Source of the DNA: Aplidium turbinatum
Taxonomy: Eukaryota > Chordata > Ascidiacea > Aplousobranchia > Polyclinidae
Assembly: GCA_918807975.1 (NCBI GenBank)
Contig: OU964921.1
Coordinates: 37,722,498 to 37,786,497, forward strand
DNA length: 64,000 bases
Direction: 5' to 3'
Numbering within the stretch: the stretch's first letter is position 1; each line of letters begins with the position of its first letter. The notes under the pieces were generated by a model. The model saw nothing but the letters and a program-made list of their open reading frames with translations. It was not told the origin of the DNA and did not search any database. Below, one piece after another: positions 35,402 to 46,380 of this stretch. The position numbers and the translations under genes are program-made.

Positions 35402-36612
35402 AAAAGACGATTCCAGCGATCAGAAGCTCAATTCCCCAACAACAGAAGCTCTGCAGTAAGCATCCGAGCGCGCAAGACAGCAAACCTCAAAACCCGCCAG
35501 TAATTGTGTGACGTCATAGTATGTTAAATCCATTGTTTCATTATCAATTTACCTGTAAACAATTGTTGTTTCATCAGCATGCTGCAGCTCAATGAAGAAT
35601 ACAATCATCATCAATAAAATAAAATAGCAATATATGAATTAAGTATATATTGCATATCGTGAATGGACTCATATCATCTATCAATGACGTAATATCATTA
35701 ACAACACTGGATCTGTATTTTCATATTTCAATATTTTAGACTATCACACACTACCTTCTCCCGATACGCTGCTCTTTCCCGCTCGGATCAACCTCGCGTT
35801 GCTTTTAACTCATCGATAAACATGATTTCCTGATCAACTCGATGCAACCTCCAAAGTTTCATCCCACTATTCTATATTTTTCCTGGTAACGTAGCCTAGT
35901 CATATCTACGCTTCGATCGCTAGTCCCCCCGACCCATCTGGGCGAACCTGCCTCAACGTCTGGCCAGTGCACATCCGTGCTCGTTGGTTCAACGTCAACA
36001 CTTTTTCGGTAGGTAAAGCATACAATATATTCCCACTTACCATCTTTTTTTTTTACCCCAATAAATTGAGCCTTTGCTCCAGATTTTATATAATTTTCGT
36101 CTTCCACGAGTATTCAAATCGTCCTTGTAGCTAAGCATCTCTTCCTCGTGGGAGACCCCAAAGTTTATCCGGTCTGCCTACGGGCAGACCGGGTATAGGA
36201 GTTAAACGTACCTGTGTTACGGTCACGTGATGGAGACGTGGGCGCTGCCTGGCTTTATAAAACTTCTGTCGCCCGGCCCGTCGTGAGCTGACCTTTTTGC
36301 GTTTGCAGAAAGCAAAGCCCGTCTCCCTGGCCCATTCCGCCATTCTAACTTTTGCGGACGAGTTGCACAAAATTCTCGATCTACACTTTCTTTCCACAGG
36401 TACCTAGACTCCCCAGCCTGGCCCCCGCGACCAAAGCTGGTGGACTTCCCTTCCGGGTGCATCGCCACCCCGTAATCACGCCGCTTCCCGCTTCCACGGG
36501 GCGTGGCAGGCCGGTTCTTTAAAGTCTCTGACCTGGCTATGTTTATTGTGTTCTTCTCGCCGTGTCAATTATTTTGTACTCGTGCGTCGTTGATCGAAAT
36601 AAAACAGTTCAT

Positions 36613-36860
36613 CATCAAGTGTTGAGTTTTATTCGCATCAGTAGCTCACGGTACAAAAGATTGACACGGTGAGAGAGTACAAACAAACATAGCCAGGTCG
36701 AAGACTTTAGTAAACCGGCCTGCCACACCCCGCGGCGGCGGGGAGCGGCGTGATTTAGGGGTGACGATGCACCCGGAGGGTTAAGTCCACCAGCTTAGGT
36801 CGCGAGGGCCAGGCTGGGGAGTCGAGGTACCTGTGGAGGGAGAGTGTGGATCGAAACACT
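36613..36860 (-). mobile_element. Inverted LINE 3' end, tail-to-tail with copy B
   Basis: Reverse complement of 29180-29400: GATTGACACGGTGAGAGAG, ACATAGCCAGGTCGAAGAC, CCCGCGGCGGCGGGGAGCGG, through to GTGTGGATCGAAAC. Two LINE tails face each other around 36600-36645, giving AATAAAAC...GTTTTATT. Confidence 0.85.
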
Positions 36861-36861
36861 A

Positions 36862-37018
36862 TATCTGCCCAAAAAACTGATAACTGCAATTCACGTGCTT
36901 CAAAGGCATTATAGGTAAAATATAATAATGGCGTTAAAGATTCATTACGCTCTTTATTTCCTTTCAAACGGGGACTTGCCCCGTTGCGCAAATTGCCCCA
37001 GTCTCCCCTATATGGCTA
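36862..37018. mobile_element. Partial GGGGCAAGTTG MITE with borrowed flank
   Basis: Matches the right 150 bp of the MITE at 25580-26298 (from CTGCCCAAAAAACTGATAAC). It also shares the 11 bases beyond that MITE's end (TATATGGCTAG). It joins the inverted LINE tail on the left and LINE copy C on the right. Confidence 0.8.
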
Positions 37019-38751
37019 GAAATAAATAAAGAAAAGGCTACCCTACAAAAAAAAGCATAAAGTTAGAATCAGATCACCGTTCTGTCGTGCGACTGCGAAT
37101 TACTGGATGTGCTTAGTTCCAAATCACCGTTGAAAGGCTACAAATTAGTTGTTATTGCGGAAGTGCTGAAATAAATAAAGAAAAGGCTACAAAGAAAGCA
37201 TAAAGTTAGAATCAGATCACCGTTCTGTCGTGCGACTGCGAATTACTGGATGCTTAGTTCCAAATCTCTGTCAAAAAAAAAGAAGAAAAAATTTAAAGAA
37301 AAAGTAAGTCGTTCTGAAAACCCCCCTTTTTGATCCCCACCCCTATCCTAGTTAACTATTTCCACCCCAATCAAGCCCTGGGATCCGCAATTCTAGCCCG
37401 GGCTTGGTATCCCTATCTTTTTCCCCGAAGAACAAGGTTTCAGAAGAAAAGGAAAAAAAAATTTTTTTTCACAAGAAAGGAATCATATAAAACTGTAATT
37501 ATTTATGTCGTGTTAATTGTATACTAATTGCTATATGTTAATTGTTCAACCTAAATTCAGCTTTGTCAAGTTTTAAATTAATTCCTAGCCTATTTTTCTG
37601 TTTCGTCTTGTTGTTTCATTTTTAACCATAGTTCTAATCAGTTAGTATCTTGCTACTTAAATTAATTAATTCGTAGACTTGTGCCTCTATAGCAATAATA
37701 AATCCATCCGAAAATCTTTCTTTTTTACCCAAATCAAACCCCCTTGTTCAGTTAATTTTCGAAATTTCGGCATTCAAACTCCTGCATTGGTAATCTAGTG
37801 TTGCCAGTTGCAGTGGCGGCTGGTGGCCTCCTGAATTGGGGGGGCTGCAAGGCAGCATATCCAAGAATTGTTGGAGGGCGATATCAGGCGAACCTTGCGG
37901 GCGTGTCGCCGAAGGCGACACCCACGGCGGGGGGTCTGGGGGGCCTCCCCCAGAAAATTTTTTACAATTACATTTAATTTGGTGCATTTTGAGAGCATTT
38001 TCAAAAGAAATTTGGGAGTGGAATAACAGTCAAAAATGCTGCTGTAGAGCTTGAAAAATACTAATATTTCAAATTTTTATATTCAAAATCAGTGCTAAAT
38101 ACAAATCAAACTATGTTCTATGCACTTCGTCGTTTTCTCAATAGTTCGCTCAGTTTGTTGTCTGCAAATATTTATTGTCGATCGCCGGCATCGGACACGA
38201 TTGTCCACATACGATCCACACAAAAAAATACACAGAAACAAAAGACAAACAGAAGTACATTCACAGGAATGACGCTGAAGTAAGCAATAAATTTATTAAT
38301 CAATCGTCCATTTCAGATCATGCGATCCATATCACACAAATTAAACATGCGAAACAAAAATCAATATTCAAAATGAAATATCATACTTAATCTGTTCAAA
38401 CACCCAACTATAAAAAGAAATTTAAACTTTATCAATCGATGAATGTTGATATCACTGCTGTGCCATAGCAGCCATCAAGGCTAGGTAACGGCATAGCCTA
38501 CATAGTGGTATTATAATGCAGGAGGTAGTTTGAGTTACGATAGCAGTCATACCTTATCAGAGAATCAACAATAGAGTTTGACGATGATTCACATTACCCA
38601 ACAAAAAAAAGGCCCTTTTCCGTTGTAATGCATCAAATGTTATATGACATACAATGTTACACAAGACTTGATGTTCACGTAGCCTACGCTATAATGTTTG
38701 GGCAAATGGTGAATAATTCTAAATGCATTATTGAATGCAACACGCAAGCGA

Positions 38752-39096
38752 TTAATTCACGTTGGTGATAATTTTCCCATGGTGACATGCATACATTGGG
38801 GTACAATATGAACGGAAGAGAACATTTTTAACTTCACTGGAGCTCTTGTAAAATTTTAATTTATTGGTAAAACAGTATAATGATCGTACTTGTCGGTTTA
38901 TATCCTTGTCATCACACATTGCCGTGTCAAGAAATACACCCAAGTATCTGACGCTATCTACAGATTTTATTTGACTTCCGTTGAGCCGTGAAATTGGATT
39001 TAAATTTAACTTTAAGTGATTAGTTAGAAAATACATAGCAAACGATTTTTTGCAGTTAAAAACGATCTCATTACAAAGTACATAATCTTCGCACAC
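38752..39096 (-). pseudogene. LINE reverse transcriptase C-terminal fragment
   Basis: It reads SVDSVRYLGVFLDTAMCDDK, then NVLFRSYCTPMYACHHG: the end of the RT palm and the thumb of a CR1/Rex1-like LINE. It is homologous to 43882-44286 on the same strand. It is truncated at both ends. Confidence 0.7.
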
Positions 39097-39772
39097 ACAC
39101 AGTATATTGCAGTATACATGTAGTATAACCGTAGCTACATCTTTTTTGGAGCACCCTGCATGTATGCACCCACTGCTCCAGAACTAAAAATGCTTGGAAG
39201 TTAACATTTTTTATTCTTTCCTACAAAAATTATCTTTTGCCAGCTGAAGCCAGCTAGCAACCCTGCATGTATCACAATACAGAAGGACAAAGACAAAATC
39301 TCAATTCTATCACAAGTATAAATGCCCACTGGATGGCAAGTATAATTCAGTTCAATTCAAATTATTTTTCTTTGACAGAATGCAAAAGAAATGATATTGT
39401 AAAAAAGAAATACAGTAACAAAACCAACAAAAGGAAAAGGTGGCAAAACCTTAATGGTTTAAGACGTGCATGAAAGGATCTAATATTGCGGTATATGCAT
39501 CGATAAATATAGTTAAGCACGGCCACCAAACCTGACACTTTAAAACAAGTAGATGAATTAGTTAAGAATCAGTCGCCTCCTCATTCCAGAAACAATTGGA
39601 GCGCCAATTCTTAAAGCAATGAGAACACGACTGAACCTAACATTACAAAAACAAACAAATACACACACACATATTGTAATTATAACCATTGATCTCGCTC
39701 AAGCCATAGGTGCCACATTTACTCTTTGCTACACATTACTGAGCATCACATATAAAGGACAGCGGACCTTTA

Positions 39773-42700
39773 TTAATAGATGAATTCCATTCGGCGACTT
39801 TTTGCCATGGCAAAATGGTCAATTACCCTCTCGTTGAAATCTTTGGTTTCAGTTATTAAGCGATTTTCTATTGACACCATGGCTAATGCAGAAAGTCTTT
39901 CAGTACACATGGTGCTGCGGGAAAAGGTTTTAATCCTTTTCAGTGATGAAAAGCAACGTTCTGGTTCTGCTGTTGACATTGGAGTGGTAAGTAGAATTTT
40001 AGCTAGCTTTATTACTTCAGAAAAAGTTGATTGCATTCCTTCCAGGTTTAGCAACGAAAGCAGCTGCACAAGTCCACTCACTGAATGCATGTCATTTCTA
40101 GAATAGAGAACAGACAGCTCCGGTTTGAGCTTGTCTTTGATTAACATAGGGTATGCTTCACAACATTTTTCTAAAGCTTTTTCTGGAAACTGTCTTGCAT
40201 ATTGTGAAGCATTTTTCAAATTAAATAAAGTGCTTGCTTCAAGATGATTGGTGAACTTGAACCTTTCTTGACACTGCATTAAGACAACATCACATACTTC
40301 TTTAGCATCAATGATTTGGGATTCAGGCATTCTCCGTGTGGGTGAAGGTGACTCATTGTCTGCAGCAATGCCTTCCCTTATTCTTTGTATTGCTGACAGA
40401 AAATTATCCAGAGAGCACTGCACTTTGAATGACTCAAGCTCCACAGACTGCAGCTGAGCAAACAGTATGTCAACATGAGGCATGCAGGCCTCGAAATTCG
40501 TTTTTGTTGACGGCGGACAAACGTGTCCGGTCTGAGCAGGTATCTCGGCGGACAAATTAAGTCTCTCGGCGGACACGAGTTTTAATGTCGATCGTCATGC
40601 TTAATCACTTTGTCTTGATAATTCTTGGCCATTTGAGAACTATAGCAACAGCAGTCCTCGAAATTAGCGGCGGCACGCCGTGGTAAATGCTGCCCCAAAC
40701 GTCATAATGGCCATTTTGCTATGGCACTAAAAATGCCGTCGCACAATGAGCACTTAATTAAAACAAACATTGTTCAAAATTTCTTCCTGTGTTATGTACA
40801 CGTAGCAGGAGTTTTAATCAGCAGAAACATCGCACCAAGACCTCACCGCGGACTATTGTACTTGCTGTGAACACTCACGCAGTCTTCGAAATTAGCATAT
40901 TTTTACTTTGTCAAAAACGTTGCCGAGGCCAAACGACAAAAGTTGAAATTGCCTCGGCAATTGCTGTGAACGTTTATTATGAAAAAATTGTACCGTACCA
41001 ACACATGCAAAACGAGAAGCGGAAAATATATAATAGAGTCTATCACGACCGCACTGTTTGATTTGTTGTGATGTAGTAATACCAATAGTAGCGATAAAGC
41101 GAGCAACGCGATATGCACGCTGTTACGGTAATTGACGTTAAATAACTCATGGGGAAAAGTAAGTTAATTTTGGGTTGATTCAACGTTCGAGTAATCACAA
41201 ATTGATTTAATTTTCCCGGCAGGTTATAATGCGTAACAACAATGTCCAATAAGAAATTTACGTTTGTTTTACATTAATTCGACATGTAGCATTGTAGCGA
41301 CGTTGAATTATCATAAAATATTGTTAATTGCTCAACCAGGTACTGTCATATGATCGGAAACATTATTTTTCTTTACTGCCGAAGAACCGTTTATCCAATT
41401 TCGTACTACTTTTTTAACTTGACCCCGTAGCTTTTCTAATTCCGATTTGTTTCCGTCATAAAATTCTTTACAAATTTTGCAAAATACCACTCTAACTTTT
41501 CCTTTTGTTCCTTCTGTTTGATAACCTATAGCAGGTAAATTCCACTTTTTAACTGTACCTTCCTTCACCATGATTTATATTCGCAACGACAGCGGTAAAC
41601 AATAAGCATTCGATGAAAGAATAACTTTTGCGTAACAATTCAGCCAGTATTTACGAGGTTGCAAACTTTTTACAGTTCAAAAGAGCATTGTCAGGGCATA
41701 AAATAGCTTGCGTAATGCTCTGGGCTACCGCCGTATGACACGATGAAGAAGCGCATAAAATTTCGTTTGATTAAAACACATAGCAATTGCCGCCGCAATC
41801 CGAGGTTTGTTGATTTGGCGACGTCAATGTTTTTGCCGTCGTAGATTGAAGCTAATTTCGAGAGCTGCTACGGTGTAGAAGGCTTTTTAAAATTTCAGCG
41901 AAGTCACTCTGAAAAGCTTTCATCAGACCAACGACGTGCGCTTGAAGAGTCAAAGCGCCGTGTAGTTGCTTAATACGCCGCATAACTAATTAACTTCCAC
42001 CTAACGAGATCGTGTGGCTTCTTGCGTCACAATGCTCTGGGCAATCGTTGAAGCAATGTAAAATCGAAAGTTTTCCTGCTTAAATCGAAGCTAAGGGATA
42101 TAATCCAGCATTCACATTTTGTAGATGCGCGCTGGAATGCGCGGGAAATAATATTTTTGCAACAATTGTTCATGCCATGCAACGACGATTTGTATCGCTA
42201 GTTCCTGTGTTATTTCTCGGCGGACAAATATGACCGATCTAGATGGTACTTCCCGCGGACATCACATGCTGTGACGGCGGACATGACCGCCGTGAATTTC
42301 GAGGCCTGGGCATGATTTTCGAAAAGAAATCTAACCAAAACACAAATTTTGGATCTATGAGCATTCGTTTTATACCAGCAGCAGCAAAGCCAGTCACCGA
42401 AGAGTTGCTTTGTTCCAAAGTTGAGCAGCATTCTATAAGTGCGTCTTTTACCTCCGATACAGCATTCACCGTCCTGCTTTTAAAATTCCATCGTGTTGCT
42501 GATGGGCGAGGAATACGCCTTTGAGCAACTTGGTCCAAAGCAGCCATTCTTTGAGGAGATTTGGAGAAAAAACTTGGGATTCCCGAAAGACTGTTAAAAA
42601 AGACTCTGACACTGGTATTCTGCGAAGTGGCTTTTTGTATAACCAAGTTTAGCTGGTGTGCATAACAATGGACAAAGTGTGCATTGCTATATACTTGCTT

Positions 42701-43669
42701 GATTCTTGATTGCACACCATTTCTTGCACCACTCATAGCAGCAGCACCATCATAAGTTTGTGCTACAAGTTTGGATGTATTGCTCCCAAGCAAAACTTTA
42801 AGTTCCTGAAATAGGATTGAAGACAGAGCTTCTGCTGTCTGGTTAGCAGGATTAAAAAAACCCCAAAATCTTTCAACAGGCTTCCCATGACTTTCATACC
42901 GTAGTACAATCACCATCTGTGTCTTCTCTGAGATGTCAGTAGTTTCATCACACATGATTGCTACAAATTCAGACTGTGATATTTCTTCTTTAATTTTGCT
43001 TTTGCAAAGCTCAAGAATCGTTTCCAAAAGCTCATTTTGAATAGTTTTGGATGTACCTTTGAATACCTTTGCAGAATTAAAATGATTTTGGAAGCGTGAG
43101 TCAAGATTGGAAGCAAAATCAACTAACCCCATGAACACACCAGGATTTTTTGAGCCTTGACTTTCATCATGTCCCCTTAATGGCAATTCAAATCTGCCAC
43201 AAAATTTTATACAATCTATAATCTTTGACAATACTGTTCTGTTCTTCGTTACTTCTTCATTATGTTTAGTAATGGAGAGTTGATATCCAGAATCTATAAG
43301 TGTAGCAATATTAACTCTGCCAAGCACTGAAAGACTCAAAGTATTGTTCATGTGGAAAGTTGATCTACTATGCTTCTCTGTCTTTCTACTGAGATGTTTC
43401 AGGTCTTTCACACCTACTTTGGTCCAGGAATGTTCTTGATCTCCACCAAACAGTAAACAGGGAAAGCAAAAGAAAGCATTTTCACTGTTGCAGCCACACA
43501 GCCAGTCATGATCATCATACACATTTCTGTTAAACTTCCTTGCATAAGGGTTACCTCTACTGGTGGATGATTGGGAAATGTCAAGGTTTGGAGTGGGTCT
43601 TCCTTGTGCTTTGATGCTAAGTTTTTCTTGCAGAGACAACTGGGAAAACCTAATTTTTTTCAATGACAT
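39773..43669 (-). CDS. hAT transposase (ZMYM1/TTF-finger type), split by a nested element
   Basis: DNA transposase acting on the TIRs of the surrounding element. The first block, 43669-42309: a TTF-type zinc-finger region (DHDWLCGCNSENAFFCFPCL), a DUF4371-like region, catalytic Asp segments FVAIMCDETTDISEKT and AQTYDGAAAMSG, and RPSATRWNFKSR. The second block, 40494-39773: hAT dimerisation motif TPMSTAEPERCFSSLKRIKT and ERLSALAMVSIEN. Between them is the 1.8-kb element 40495-42308, with 6-bp duplication GGCATG. Across it the protein runs on in register (FSKIM then PHVDILFAQL), so the gene was intact when the nested element arrived. About 700 residues in total, normal for the family. As it stands it cannot encode a full transposase. 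Confidence 0.88.
40495..42308. mobile_element. TCGAAATT-type element nested in the transposase gene
   Basis: The ends CAGGCCTCGAAATTC and GAATTTCGAGGCCTG are exact inverted repeats, with 6-bp duplications GGCATG at 40489-40494 and 42309-42314. GGCGGACA repeats lie just inside both ends. Further copies of the CAGNCNTCGAAATTAG end occur inside (about 40654 and 40880, and inverted at 41867), so at least one more related element is nested. A 6-bp duplication is short for hAT; the superfamily is uncertain. Confidence 0.88.
40880..41867. mobile_element. Innermost TCGAAATT-type element with a captured zinc-finger piece
   Basis: The ends CAGTCTTCGAAATTAGC and GCTAATTTCGAGAGCTG are inverted, and the next ~80 bp on each side also match as diverged inverted sequence (AAAACGTTG, AATTGCC.CGGCAATTGC). 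On the - strand 41571-41332 reads MVKEGTVKKW...FCKICKEFYDG...NWINGSSAVKKNNVSDHM, like the BED-type finger at the start of ZNF862-like hAT proteins. No clear target duplication. Confidence 0.6.
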
Positions 43670-43881
43670 TACAGAATTATCTATTGTATATAAATTGCAA
43701 AATGTTCCAATTAAAGTGTAAATTATTATAGCATAAACCTGTTAAGACAAATGAAATCATTGTCAATTTTTTTAAATGAAGGTAGATTCAGAGTCAAAAT
43801 AAGAGTATCCATATATATATGATATTTTTTTTTTATTTATTTGCATCAGACTCAAGATGAAAGTAGAAACAAAGCAGATAC

Positions 43882-44286
43882 TCAACTCCGAAGAGCTGAG
43901 TCGTAATGTACCAAATACAAAGATTGAGTGTAACAGTCTGTTCGCATTAGTTCATATATCCATTGGTTGGAAGACAAGTTACAGCGGGTTACAAACTGAT
44001 ATAATTTTTTACAAATGAAAGCTTGAAAAATGGTGATATTGTTATCAACGAATGCAGAGGTGATGCTGCATCGTCTCTGCAGATTAAACAACATTCTGTA
44101 ACAATTATTGTATCCAACACGTAAGCGATTACTACTGGATAGAAGATAGTTACACCATAGTTGACAGGCATATAAAGGCATACAATAGGAACGAAACAAC
44201 ACATTTTTAACAGCAATCAAACGTTTGGAAAACCTTGCTTTTAACATGTTTTCAGAACAATACAATGACCGTAATTGTCGTTTCAT
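43882..44286 (-). pseudogene. LINE reverse transcriptase fragment, second copy
   Basis: It reads KRQLRSLYCSENMLKARF, NVLFRSYCMPLYACQLWCNY and NRLRVGYNNCYRMLFNLQRR: thumb and post-RT region of the same CR1/Rex1-like LINE as 38752-39096. The two fragments flank the transposase gene in the same orientation. Confidence 0.7.
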
Positions 44287-44689
44287 GTCTTTATCATCAG
44301 GTAGAAGCGTTAATTATTACTCCAATATATTTCAAGGGTCTCAAAGCAGATACGATTTTTATTTAAATACCGTATTATATATGATCGGATTATAGCCAAA
44401 TTTCAACATCTAGGCTTCATATAAAACACCAACAGTTTTGTTGCAATTAAATATAATGTCATGAGAAACTACATACATTTGACAAACATTGATGAGTTTC
44501 TGGAGTCCCTTGACACTTGATGCAAAACAACACAAGCCTTCAGCATACATTAAATGATTGAAGACAGGAGTTGCCAATGCAGCAGCCAACAGAAAGACCG
44601 TTTAATTCAGAAGATAAATCATTCATGTAGATGCACTTCTGCAGCATACCGGTACTAGACCTAGAGGGCAGACACTAGTGAAGCACCTA

Positions 44690-44890
44690 ACTTAACTATC
44701 TATCACTCCTGACGGATCACTGAGTGGAAACAATTATCGTTCCTTGCCCTAGAAAATACTATACCAACCCTCAGCAGCATGGAGTCACATGCAAAGATCA
44801 AAACTGGGCAAAGATCAAAACCCTAACCTTATTCCTAACTCTAACCCTTACCTTAATTAACCCTACCTAACTTTAATCCTAACTCTGGCA
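44690..44890. repeat. SINE scrap followed by degenerate CCTAAC tract
   Basis: GGATCACTGAGTGGAAACAATT at 44714 resembles part of the SINE in LINE copy B. From about 44812 come repeated CCTAAC/CCTTA-like units (AACCCTAACC, TAACTCTAACCC, AACCCTACC). These are imperfect, so a dispersed-repeat tail is likelier than a true telomere. Confidence 0.5.
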
Positions 44891-45853
44891 ACACCTGATT
44901 GTAACTATGGCAACAAGTGTGTAAAAATAGCCACTTTGTAATAACAATAATAGGATGGATAAAGAAAACCGGACATAAAAGAAACCCATCCTCAGGCAAA
45001 AACAGGTTTCGATGTGGCCCAGGAGAGCAGGTGTTGAGCTCTTTTTATGGTCAGACTGCACATCACAGTCACACAGTAGCCTAAGACGATTGAGGTTCGA
45101 GATCCAGTGTAAGTTATTGTTTCTTGTCCTAGCACTATTGTTTCTTGTCCTAGCACTGTTGTTTTCTTGCCCTAGTACCGGTACATCCTATAACCTGTTG
45201 AATACCCTAATCCTACAGCTATCACATTTACAGTCATGTCTCATCGCTACTCTGCGAAACAAAACTTAACTTTAAAAAGTCTGTAGAATTATTCGGTTAG
45301 GGGGGGGGGCTGTTTTCCATGCAGCCCCAACAGATTCAAAAATTGCTGTTATGTATTCTGTAAAATACCAAAAGAGGTGGAGCTTCAAGGATATTTTTTA
45401 GCCAATCAGAGCACTTGAAATCCAAAATCTGGGGCTGCAAAGAATGTTGTCCCAAAGCCATGTTTCCAAACAAATTTTTAAATATTTTAATTTTCAATCC
45501 GCAATCCATAAGTGAAAAAAGTAATCGGGTCGGACAAACACAGAGGAAAACATATCTTCCCTTTTTTCTCTTTCTTTCAGGGGGGGCTGCAGCCCTGCAG
45601 CCCCATGGCACGAGCCGCCACTGGCCAGTTGTCTACCAAATCCATTCAAACTTTGTTTTCTTGCATCTGAAACACGCATCTTCCATAACTTCCTTTCTCC
45701 TTGAAGTGTTCACTTGAACCATAACCTTACCTTGTTAAAATTTTATACCGTATAAATTGAACAATAACCCTTTCTTTATCTTTAAAGTCTTTTGCACAAT
45801 TATTTATATCGCTCCTAATTAATCGTATTTCAAATCAAAGGGTCACCCTATTT

Positions 45854-46104
45854 CAAAAACAAAACTTCGTTCCTAAACTTTTCATCAAATTTTCCTATAA
45901 TTCAACTGATGATCCACTGGGATGCACGGTGTGACAAAACATTTTAAATAAAGTAAACAATATCACACCAAATCAGAAGAATCGGTTTATTTAAATACAG
46001 AGCTTTCGCCACACAAGTGTGGCTTCATCAGTATAAACTTATGAAGCCACACTTGTGTGGCGAAAGCTCTGTATTTAAATAAACCGATTCTTCTGATTTG
46101 GTGT
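45854..46104. mobile_element. 251-bp insertion containing a perfect 65-bp inverted repeat
   Basis: The insertion is proved by copy B, which lacks it. The 12-bp target GTCACCCTATTT is duplicated at 45842-45853 and 46105-46116. Arms 45964-46028 and 46041-46105 are exact complements with a 12-nt centre. On the - strand the left arm plus centre reads CTGATGAAGCC...GGCGAAAG, resembling a hammerhead ribozyme core. Penelope-like elements are known to carry such motifs; the assignment is tentative. Confidence 0.8.
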
Positions 46105-46380
46105 GTCACCCTATTTGTTGGTTTAAGTTTTCAGCAGTAACGTCACAATTGACTTTTTAGTCAATTGTTCTCAAAGCATTTTTTAACCTCCTAGCTCATC
46201 AAACTTATTTGCAGTACCATAATTAACTGATATTCAAAGCCTAATTGCATTTAGTAACGTTCAGTCTATGTAAAAAAAATAATAATTATCAAATTTTAAG
46301 TAGTAACCTCTGATTCAACCCTCTTGTAATCCGCCAGTAGTTCTTTGTTTTTGTAATCCGTTACTTTCAATTTCTAAACT

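Larger units (their letters stand above)
29440..36612 (+). mobile_element. R2/NeSL-type LINE copy B, nearly complete
   Basis: A non-LTR retrotransposon of about 7.2 kb: a leader (29440-30600), a frame with zinc fingers (30602 on), RT (32810-34327), a restriction-like endonuclease (34718-35401), and a 1.2-kb tail ending GAAATAAAACAGTTCA. There is no AP endonuclease; the C-terminal CCHC plus PD-D endonuclease places it in the R2/NeSL group. The coding region is broken by a SINE insertion near 31.5 kb and by shifts near 34.25 kb (a G7 run) and 34.75 kb. It sits directly downstream of copy A's 3' end, head to tail. Confidence 0.88.
37811..45623 (-). mobile_element. hAT transposon with ZMYM1-like transposase, 7.8 kb
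   Basis: The inverted ends CAGTGGCGGCT and AGCCGCCACTG have a perfect 8-bp duplication GCCAGTTG (37803-37810, 45624-45631). Copy B of the LINE shows the uninterrupted target at about 30120. It contains the transposase (43669-39773, - strand), a nested element at 40495-42308, two LINE RT fragments (38752-39096, 43882-44286), a SINE piece and a CCTAA-rich tract. Both ends are followed by G-rich, C-rich palindromic sequence. The perfect duplication and open transposase frames suggest recent activity. Confidence 0.92.

Noticed and set aside
44812-44890. True telomere or chromosome end
   Set aside because: Units are too irregular and the tract sits inside a bounded transposon.
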